Program-made: the position numbers and the translations under genes | The notes under the pieces: generated by a model | The model's input: the letters and a program-made list of their open reading frames with translations, nothing else | What the model was told of the DNA's origin: nothing | Databases searched by the model: none | Source: Heliocidaris tuberculata | Taxonomy: Eukaryota; Echinodermata; Echinoidea; Camarodonta; Echinometridae | Direction: 5' to 3' | DNA: 64,000 bases | Assembly (NCBI GenBank): GCA_025618425.1 | Contig: CM046838.1 | Location: 44,781,302 to 44,845,301 of the forward strand | Part shown: positions 59,201 to 64,000 of the stretch, piece by piece | Layout: each line of letters opens with the position of its first letter | Position numbering within the stretch: position 1 is the first letter of the stretch

Positions 59201-62200
59201 AAAAAATAAAGAAAAATATTGGCGAAGGTTTGATGAAAATCGGTCAAATAATAAAAGAGTTATGAGTATTTAAAGTTTTGGATTCGTGACGTCACATGCG
59301 AGCAGCTGCCCATTGGCCATGTAATAAATATTCCATATATTCGCATTTTTTTTACGTTCCACGATAAATTAATATTGTTTCTTTTCAGAATCTAGTATTG
59401 AATAGCATTTCTGACAATATATCAAATGCACAGACGAAAATATTCTAAATTTTCTGAGAAAACTGTATTTTATGGAATATTTATCACATTACATAATGGA
59501 GGAGCTGCTCGCATGTGACGTCACAAAATCAAAACTTCAAAAGTCCATAACTCCGTTATTCTTTAACGGATTTTCTCCAAACTTTCGCCAATATTTTTCT
59601 TTATTTTTTCTGCATTTTTTAAACTCAAGTGATCTTCGGGGTGAACTTCCCCTTTAAATAAATTTTTTTTTAATGTAAAGATCCTGCTCAGCGATAGTGG
59701 AAAATATTCTAATGCTGTTTCTAATGGCTTGTGGGAGATTTGTCCGATAGTAAAACCCAAAGACAATGACTAATATGCCAATTTGAAATTCCCATAAAGT
59801 GTAGTAATCTCAAATTTCAAAAAAATTGTAAATTTTGTACTGTTCGTGCAATTTCATTCAAAATTTTACCAATTATTTTCAATGATTTTTTTCCTCAAGA
59901 GAATACTCTTATAAAGGATGGATTGTTTTTTTTCTTTCTTACAGCACACAGTGTGTTGGGTTGTGGACGCCAAAGACGTCGTTTAGATTGGAGGAAAGAA
60001 TGAAAGCATTATGAATCAGTGGCGGATTTAGGGAGGGGGGCACGGACTGGTCCGTGCTCCCCCCCTTTTGGAAGAAAAGTATACATTGTGACCCCCTTTT
60101 TTATTGTGCCCCCCCCCCCCTTTAGGACGAAAAACCCTCTTTTTTTTTGCTTGTCAGAGAATTTTGGAGGGTTGGCGATTTTTTTTACCGCCCCCCCCCC
60201 CCCCCCCACTGAGCAACTTTGGAGACCTGGAGAGACCCCCAAAATATGGGTCTCCCTCCAAGCAGTTTCCAAAAATGACAAACCTGCATTTGTGTGCCCC
60301 CCCCCCCCCCTTATACAAAATCCTGGATCCGCCCCTGTTTTGAATGATTTCACAATGTACATGAATATAATTTGCGGAGTTATTACTTACCACCAAATTG
60401 ATGTACCGGACTGTATAAAGATCATTTATTTCTTCCTTCGTCATTGTCACCCAGATATCTCCGTATGCATCGCTGTTAGTTGGCCAGTATTTCTCACATT
60501 TTTTCTAAAAAAACGGAAGAATCTAATTAAAAACTTGTTAGACATTATTGCTCATTTATAATCCTATTTCAGATCAAAGATCGGAATTCTAATTTCATAT
60601 TTTCATATCTTATAACAATAGAATTACATTTCCATGTAATCATATAAGTGAAAGTGTATTTTTCGTAAGCTTCATATAAAGAAAACGCCTCGCAAGTAAA
60701 TTACTCTCACAAAAACTTTTTAAACTGAACAGAAGAAGGAGATTAATCCCTAGCTTTTGTCAGAAATATAGGCTATAGGTTTTACGGATTTAGAATTCTT
60801 TTTAATCAAACATTTCAAATTATTTCTTTAATGATTTGATACTTACATACGGTTACATAAAATATATATTTACCTTAAAAAAATGTATTTTCCCCAAAAG
60901 TCATATTCATTGAGGCAATTATGTGAATCTTTAGAATAATTATGACGTAGATAAAATAGGGTTATATTATAACATGCTTACTATGAAAAGACACAAATTC
61001 CTTTTTATATCTAACAAACGTAAGGTCCATCTACCCTAAGCCTAAACGTTTGTTTGGACCGTAGTGTGAATGGGCCATAATGATAAAGGTTACCTTATTT
61101 GCCTCCCTCAGGTTTGTTAGCATCACTATCTTCCTGCAATCATGCTCCCAGACCATACGCCAGAAGTCATCCACCGATGCTGTATTGGGACCTATCAAGA
61201 AATAAATGAAATCAAATGGTAAGAAAGCGGATGTAACGGCACGAACAAATAATTTCTAGATTGTATTAAGGCACTTTCACAAACTACAACTTGTCGTTTA
61301 TTTTCTGTGTACATTTCTCATAAAATATAAATATCTTTGGGCGCTCTTGCGTGGAATATTACAGTTGATAAAATTTGAAAAAATTACCAGCCCCGTCCCC
61401 GCCCCCCCCCCCCCCACACAATTATATTGCTAGGTTAAAATCACTTCGAAAAATATTCTGACTTCTCCACACGGGGTAACCTCGCTAGTCATAAGGACGC
61501 TATTCATAAGGACCACTTATCCATAAGGACCGCTATCCATAACGCGTGACTAAATGAATAGCGGTTTTGTACGAATAGCGGTCCTTCCAAATAGCGAGCA
61601 AACCACAGACAAATTTCCTCGCTATTCATAAGGACATCCATTCATAATGACCACTATTCATAACTACTCATAAGGACCGCTATTCATAGTGCGTGTTAAA
61701 TGAATAGCGCTTTTCTATGAATAGCGGTTCCTATGAATAGCGAGCGGACCCGCTCCACACACACAGACACCAGAACTTGTCTGAAAAATAAAACCCCTAC
61801 ACATCCCAAGGTCTCGAACTACCCACCCGGGTAACTTGGCCCGCATAAGCACTCCCCTAGTAAAATCAACCCCAGAAAAAAAAAAAAAAAAAAAAAAAAC
61901 TCCTTGGGACTATTATGCCCCAGTAAATTGACTCACCCCCACCGAAGTTCTCATTATTTTCCCTTCAACATGTTAATTATCCGGGGTTAAAAGCCCTTAT
62001 AAAGCATTTGTTTCGTTTACATATTCTGCGGAAGTTGTCTGAGGTGGTAAATGTGAAGGGGGGGGGGGGGGGGGTGTAGCTGTCCTAAAATCTTTATATG
62101 CTTATTTTCTCACAGAAATTTGAATTCGTGAAAGGGTTAAAACTTGTCATTTACCGCTTGAAATGATTTTTAAAAAAATTCTTAGGAGATAATCTGTAAT

Positions 62201-63843
62201 AATATGTTAAGGTATTCTGACCTTGAGCTGCAATGTATTTCTTGGGAGTCCTGTATCCCTGTAAAAGAAATTTATCTAGTTATAGTGAATGCAGAAAGAA
62301 GCCTTTTAAAACTGCAAGAAAAGTTTCAATATCTTTACAATGTGACAAATGATAATTCTATGTAACCGAGATGCAAACTGTATTCAGGACCTCATTTATA
62401 CCCCTTAGGAACCTCTAAATAACGTTGAAGAACACTAAAACCAAATTTATAATGTTTTATATAGATATAAATTTTATTAAGTACTTTGGGATAAAATATA
62501 TATCTTAAAATCTTGAGTGACTGGCTTGAAGAAATCATAACGTCTCTGTCATAGCATAAAGTTTATTCCTTAAAGTACAACAATATTGAACGACTTCTAA
62601 TATCAGTACAATACTATTACTACTCACATCGATAAAAGATGCGTTGATGAAGTCTGAATGAGGATCACGATTTACTACAGAGAGTTTAACACGGGAATTA
62701 TCATCTGCAGAAAAATATAAAACATGGTGTTTTTTTGTTTGTTTTTTTTGTCTTGTCATTCAGTTGATATCCACAATCAAAGGAGTTGATTATTATTGCA
62801 CTTTAAGGTGTAGACTATTTCCTGTCCTGCACTGTCCTTCGACGAAATACCTATTAAACAAGTTACTTAAAAAAATGATTTTTACTGCACACGCTGAGAG
62901 GTTATTTTAGTCATTCACAGTGCGTTGCAGAAATGAAGACTCCCTGTCTTCTGCAGGGGATGAGGTGGAACTGCCTCTAGTGAGTGCCTCATTGTCTATA
63001 TATATACAGTCTAGCTTCTTTTTTTTAGAGAGAGAGAGAGCGTCACTTTACCCCAACCCATGTTTGTCATGACTTTGCAATTCGTTCAAATTTTGCACAA
63101 CTTACAAGGTAAGATGTTAGTGAATCGGTTCTTTTCTTTATTCTCTTCCTTCAAGGCGATGTCCTGTGAATGCAGTTTCTGTGATGGTAAGCTCTGTTGA
63201 CAGTATGATACAGACAAAGAAAATGTTACAATGACTAATAGATAATTGACTTCATTGATTTTTACTGCAGTTTTTTACTGGCACTGGCAATCCAAATACT
63301 AATTGGATCCAACTTGGAATCTAGCAAATAGCATACGTTCTGTATTGCAATGAGAATGTGTTCATCCCATCAGACCGACACCCACGATACCAATTCTACG
63401 AGACCGACGGCCCACGAGACCGACAGCCTATGAGAACGACTATGTGGTCTGGTGAGCCCTCGAGAAAGTCAGAAGGTACGCAAGGCTGACATGTAGTTCT
63501 CGTGGGCTGTCGGCCTCGCTGGACATCGGTCTCGTGGGACTTATGACAACTTTTCAAAAGGCCTACAAGATGTCCACGCGGGCCGACGGTCTCTTTTTAA
63601 ACGGATGACTGCGGCCGTTTCACTGCCCCTCCATCTTCCCATGCTTCATGAAGCTGACCTTAAAGTCCTCATCCAGGCTATTCGATCCATCAGCGTTTTT
63701 TCTGGCCACGTATCCCAGAAGTTGTCCTACAGGAATTGCTTGGTGCTTTGTGGCCTGAGAGGGCATATTCTCGTAGATTGCACATGACAAATTGGTTTCC
63801 TCTTCATAGTTGTTGGCATGGTTACTGATTTGGCTGGTTCCAC
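41181..63843 (-). CDS. Receptor-type protein tyrosine phosphatase, cytoplasmic part (tandem PTP domains)
   Basis: Removes phosphate from tyrosine residues at the inner face of the plasma membrane. Exons in gene order: 63659-63843 (juxtamembrane), 63106-63178, 62628-62704, 62222-62258, 61094-61191, 60391-60504, 57239-57393, 56564-56699, 55830-55973, 55231-55330, 54739-54812, 46091-46222, 45020-45151, 42931-43094, 41991-42126, 41181-41264. Phases match throughout. From 63178 to the stop there are 552 codons, the usual size of a D1+D2 pair. D1 has [36 protein letters not shown] and the Q-loop QTKKQY, so it should be catalytic. D2 lacks the WPD Asp and the P-loop Arg. Ectodomain and transmembrane exons lie beyond 64000. 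The JM and WPD region most resemble type IIB receptors (inference). A 7.4-kb gypsy element and several MITEs sit in its introns. Confidence 0.92.
41991..42126 (-). CDS. PTPR D2 degenerate P-loop exon
   Basis: Joined to the previous exon it reads [12 protein letters not shown]. The cysteine is kept, but the phosphate-binding Arg of HC(X5)R is Met. Followed by [12 protein letters not shown], typical of D2 after the P-loop. Confidence 0.9.
42304..42622. mobile_element. TIR MITE (CCCTGCC.GAAAGAACAC) with internal direct repeats
   Basis: Left CCCTGCCAGAAAGAACAC and right GTGTTCTTTCCGGCAGGG are inverted, with TA close to both ends. Inside, a CACAGTGTGAAATCATCTTC block of about 60 bp occurs twice, about 145 bp apart, and there are many CACAGTGTG motifs. 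Lies in a PTPR intron. Confidence 0.75.
42931..43094 (-). CDS. PTPR D2 exon with altered WPD loop
   Basis: Encodes [18 protein letters not shown] where active domains have (F/Y)H(F/Y)T.WPD.G(V/I)P. The general-acid Asp is gone. It ends LLIHCR with a split codon joining exon 41991-42126. Confidence 0.88.
43579..44682. mobile_element. 1.1-kb non-autonomous element with 30-bp perfect TIRs
   Basis: GGGTGATTTCACGCTCGGTG plus TTGGTGTTTG starts the element and recurs inverted at 44653-44682. ATG flanks both sides (43576-43578, 44683-44685), a possible 3-bp target duplication as in PIF/Harbinger elements. A third, internal copy of CACG.TCGGTGTTGGTG lies at about 43840. No transposase ORF. Confidence 0.8.
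44880..45016. mobile_element. Partial relative of the G-tract element at 23311
   Basis: A G17 run followed by ACTCAGTATATAGTG.GCGG and GGTATGTGCCGCC parallels TACTCACGTATATTGGGTAT and GGGATGTGCCGC at 23318-23360. It abuts the PTPR exon at 45020. The other end was not found. Confidence 0.45.
45428..45619 (+). pseudogene. LINE ORF2 C-terminal fragment
   Basis: An open frame encodes [15 protein letters not shown] followed by [15 protein letters not shown] and ends at TGA 45617-45619. This pattern (R-x-x-x-RW-D-I ... A-x-DR-x-W-R) is the C-terminal tail of endonuclease-type LINE polyproteins. 5'-truncated, in a PTPR intron, opposite in orientation to the gene. Confidence 0.6.
46565..46680. repeat. 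(TAG)n and (TTA)n microsatellites
   Basis: Short TAG runs at 46567-46600 and TTA/ATT runs at 46625-46680 in a PTPR intron. Confidence 0.85.
46984..47180 (-). repeat. 3' LTR (197 bp)
   Basis: Near-identical to the 5' LTR; the differences are at about 47142-47145 within the A-run/CCAAC block. Preceded in sense by the purine tract TGTGGGGGAGATT (47181-47193), a polypurine tract for plus-strand priming. Confidence 0.93.
47194..48952 (-). other. Gypsy non-coding 3' region, 1.76 kb
   Basis: Between the pol stop and the polypurine tract. AT-rich, with only short ORFs. No env-like signal peptide or transmembrane ORF was seen. Unusually long for a gypsy 3' untranslated region. Confidence 0.6.
48953..52300 (-). 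CDS. Gypsy pol: protease-integrase-RT-RNase H
   Basis: 1115 codons, uninterrupted. Protease: [12 protein letters not shown] (residues 5-16). Integrase zinc finger: [10 protein letters not shown] ... CKSCHTC. Integrase core [38 protein letters not shown]-like module ([11 protein letters not shown]) follows. Next come RT ([45 protein letters not shown]) and RNase H ([39 protein letters not shown]-stop). Every catalytic motif is intact. RT lying after integrase is the notable feature. The first ATG is internal to the protease region. The native protein probably begins upstream as a gag-pol fusion, but the two stops at 52352 and 52409 block it. Confidence 0.95.
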   Translation of the reverse strand: MPVVILRDTGATQTLLVANEASLDKKNFTGRSILIQDVNGGYKPVPLYNIELSCQLVSGSAIVGVVAELPMQGISLLLGNDLAGGKVLPSPIVSVCPVVNSETEKLEEEIPGIFPSCAVTRAQAMKEKVKESENVVDDEVSLEDTFFKELNESLDVSVQGETVFSQPALIKAQGDADDLSRLRDIAVTAEEAQNMSQCFYTKSGVLMRKWTPSRRPPDEDWTAVHQVVVPPGYRKEILRLAHDIPMAGHLGVRKTVVRILAHFYWPRLRQDVAEYCKSCHTCQVVGKPQHRIKPAPLIPILVSQEPFSRVLIDCVGPLPKTKTGFQYLPTIMDTTTRFPEAVPLRNIKARTVIDALLIFFTRYGLPKEILSDQGSNFTSTVFQEVMYQLGIKQINSSAYHPQSQGALERYHQTLKTMIKSYCQENPGEWDKGIPFLLFASRDTPNESTGFTPFELVFGHEPRGPLKVVKEQLLSEMEEEGDNVLDYVSKFRERLSRACELACEHLKSSQGVMKARSDLKAESRSFEQGDKVLVLLPIPGDPLKVRFSGPYLIEKSLGKETYVVSTPDRRKTKRVCHVNMLKRYYQRDDEMSVSDVHTDAKGADSGARIINDSSGVAAVHVHDDVLGDAESPPEIDFKSGMIPRLDNSKVMSNPEILLSHLPESERQDVIEILQEFPQVCSDKLGCSTNTVHKVDVGESEPIKQHPYRLHPDKKTVVNKEVEYMLEHGIIEQSNSSWSSPIVLVPKPDGSQRFCIDFRKVNAVTKTDSFPLPRIEDCIDQVGNAAYVSKIDLMKGYWQVPLSEETKEISAFVTPQGLFQCRVMPFGMKNAPATFQRMMNSVISGHGNCVVYLDDVLVYSNSWREHLAHLRDLFRRLSKSGLVVNLAKCEFAKASVTYLGHEIGQGRVAPRSAKDQAIVDFPCPSSKRELLRFLGMCGFYRKFVPNFSEVVAPLTDLLKKGVKFDWSGACESAFQKLKAVLMSDPVLEAPNFEKPFQLAVDASDTGVGAVLLQKDKSRLLKPISYFSKKLNIHQRRYSTIEKECLGLVLAVQHFEVYLSNSSEVTVYTDHNPLTFLERFRTRNQRLFRWSLILQPYGLKVTHIKGKDNIIADTLSRA
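52409..52600 (-). pseudogene. Gypsy nucleocapsid zinc-knuckle remnant
   Basis: [13 protein letters not shown] is a CCHC knuckle (C-x2-C-x4-H) whose last cysteine position holds Leu. No ATG begins this frame. It lies in the same frame as pol but is separated from it by TGA (52409-52411) and TAA (52352-52354). Confidence 0.7.
52878..53855 (-). CDS. Gypsy gag (capsid-like), truncated C-terminally
   Basis: 325 codons from ATG at 53853-53855. An N-terminal helical region is followed by an acidic Ser/Asp linker and a charged coiled-coil (about 100-135, [20 protein letters not shown]). A SCAN/retrotransposon-gag-like capsid region (about 170-300) has [39 protein letters not shown] and DRWIRSL. The frame ends in [13 protein letters not shown] inside non-coding sequence that separates it from the zinc knuckle. 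That ~250 bp (52610-52880) resembles a small nested insertion. Confidence 0.85.
   Translation of the reverse strand: MAEFDVEAFLSEELSIGRLKSLVKANMKSVANKLGVVLSGCTRKRDILNAIAEQKGLSNPDPVESAACSSELTDDANDSSDKQNESNSDELKAEFAKVELEERRDRLKAAEHEREMERKRLEFEMMRYEEMNAQARISMQEDRGISEGNEFAARLKLVPKFDENDLDSFFLMFERIASKMKWPEDEWAFLIQQVITGKAQSVVSALSDEQSFDYQTVKDAILQSYELIPEAYRQRFRNLRRNQGETHVEFVRRKEVALDRWIRSLKVEQSFEALREVMLIEECKRCMSQEVRTYVKGNPNPRRESMLLESENSEKHFTKSFIKIG
54202..54219 (-). other. Primer-binding site (tRNA-Pro-like)
   Basis: TGGGGGCTTGTCCGGGAG starts 3 nt after the 5' LTR. It closely matches the tRNA-Pro primer site known from gammaretroviruses, by recall. Confidence 0.75.
54223..54419 (-). repeat. 5' LTR (197 bp)
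   Basis: Begins TGTCATGAATATGC and ends GGCCCGCAAT in the element's sense. It contains ATAAAA (antisense of TTTTAT near 54335), which may serve as a TATA or polyadenylation signal. Confidence 0.93.
56564..56699 (-). CDS. PTPR D1 active-site exon
   Basis: The catalytic Cys codon lies at the end of exon 57239-57393 (VVHC plus AG). This exon completes [10 protein letters not shown], giving an intact HC(X5)R P-loop, and continues through [21 protein letters not shown]. Confidence 0.95.
58209..59118. mobile_element. CACTCTTAAAA element rich in TTGGGTAA/TTGCCCAA repeats
   Basis: CACTCTTAAAA... starts at 58209 and TTTTAAGAGTG ends at 59118, each flanked by TA. Inside are dozens of TTGGGYAA and TTACCCAA motifs in both orientations and an ATAGG minisatellite (58655-58735). 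No ORF of note. Fold-back-prone MITE in a PTPR intron. Confidence 0.75.
59157..59653. mobile_element. TTAA-flanked MITE, family copy 3 (long TIR)
   Basis: Arms of about 120 bp, AGGGAAAGTTCACCCTGAAG to TTTGATGAAAATCGG, recur inverted. Outer flanks TTAA at 59153-59156 and 59654-59657. GTGACGTCACATGCGAGCAG occurs on one side and inverted on the other. Same terminal style as 19779 and 31338. Confidence 0.85.
60017..60337. mobile_element. hAT-like MITE (CAGTGGCGGAT ... ATCCGCCCCTG)
   Basis: TIR CAGTGGCGGATTTAGG against inverted CAGGGGCGGATCCAGG. 8-bp direct flanks TTATGAAT / TTTTGAAT (one mismatch). G and C runs inside. No transposase. PTPR intron. Confidence 0.78.
61488..61750. repeat. Tandem palindromic minisatellite (CGCTATTCATAAGGACC)
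   Basis: Two head-to-tail units (about 61488-61611 and 61617-61750), each itself an imperfect palindrome. CTCGCTATTCATAAGGACC on the left is answered by GGTCCT.CNAATAGCGAGC on the right, around a GCGTGNNTAAATGAATAGCG centre. Several extra copies of ATTCATAAGGACC lie inside. Confidence 0.8.
61875..62082. repeat. A24 and G17 homopolymer runs
   Basis: An A run at about 61876-61900 and a G run at about 62058-62075 in a PTPR intron. The sequence between has no recognised feature. Confidence 0.8.
63365..63600. repeat. Inverted GAGACCGAC repeats
   Basis: Multiple copies of CCCACGAGACCGACAGCC-type sequence on the left (63378-63430) are mirrored on the right (GGGCTGTCGGCCTCG, CATCGGTCTCGTGGG at 63508-63540; GGGCCGACGGTCTC at 63579-63593). 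Similar CAGACCGACAAT wording occurs near 23300. A fold-back minisatellite next to the PTPR juxtamembrane exon. Confidence 0.7.
63659..63843 (-). CDS. PTPR juxtamembrane exon
   Basis: Encodes [26 protein letters not shown] and DEDFK, the segment that precedes D1 in receptor PTPs. The donor AAG|GTCAGC is clear. The acceptor (GATGAAG|GT) is my best choice but has a weak pyrimidine tract, so the upstream limit is tentative. Confidence 0.75.
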
Positions 63844-64000
63844 CTTCATCAAATGAGGATATCAAAGAAGCAATAATACACAGACTGTTCATTGAAATTA
63901 ATTGTATATCTCTTTATTTATTCTTATTCTTCTTCTTATTATTATTTAAGGGGGGGGGGGACTTAGCATCATCAGTCGATCATTTCCGAAATTAACGACT

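Noticed and set aside
60019..60561. 180-codon plus-strand ORF
   Set aside because: Crosses the hAT-like MITE and the antisense of a PTPR exon; proline runs come from C tracts.
61820..61870. Possible tRNA (GGTAGTTCGAGACC on the minus strand)
   Set aside because: Only a weak B-box resemblance; no A box or acceptor stem was found.

Overview
This is a eukaryotic genomic window. Two spliced genes are present, with GT/AG introns and exons of 37-249 bp, set in AT-rich, repeat-dense DNA. The gene families are an active-site-intact GH16 beta-1,3-glucanase and a two-domain receptor-type tyrosine phosphatase. A Ty3/gypsy element with its integrase upstream of reverse transcriptase (the Gmr1-type order known from deuterostomes) adds to the picture. 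Together they suggest a marine invertebrate deuterostome, most likely an echinoderm. The species assignment is inference.

Layout. (1) 1-12.06 kb is a giant near-perfect palindrome with two ~6 kb arms around a 104-bp single-copy spacer. The 3' end of a family-B DNA polymerase gene sits head-to-head on both sides of the centre. The rest of each arm is non-coding and carries degenerate subterminal repeats at the outer ends. The left arm runs off the window. (2) 12.3-20.9 kb is gene-free accessory DNA: a long inverted-repeat element, minisatellites, a 250-bp purine tract, a tRNA-like sequence, a dead Tc1/mariner transposase, a perfect 34-bp hairpin and a TTAA-flanked MITE. (3) 20.9-33.9 kb (minus strand) is a complete ten-coding-exon GH16 gene (394 aa, signal peptide, intact E-x-D-x-x-E catalytic motif). 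Its introns hold a decayed L1/Tx1-like LINE, a G/C-tract-bounded element with an 8-bp target duplication, a long (CTA)n tract and a second TTAA MITE. (4) 34.2-36.6 kb is an apparently intact IS630/Tc1-mariner-type transposon inserted at TA inside a ~165-bp minisatellite. (5) 38.4-39.7 kb has two more MITEs. (6) 41.2-63.8 kb (minus strand) is the cytoplasmic part of a receptor-type PTP: juxtamembrane exon, active D1 and a D2 that has lost the WPD aspartate and the P-loop arginine. Its introns hold at least six short elements, a LINE fragment and a young 7.4-kb gypsy element (46984-54419) with 197-bp LTRs.

The host genes are a secreted laminarin/beta-glucan hydrolase (feeding or immunity) and a membrane signalling phosphatase. 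Nothing suggests that they work together. The least explained structure is the 12-kb palindrome built around a polymerase fragment. It looks like a head-to-head fold-back or inverted dimer of a replicating element (Polinton/adintovirus-like or linear-plasmid-like) that has since diverged between its arms.
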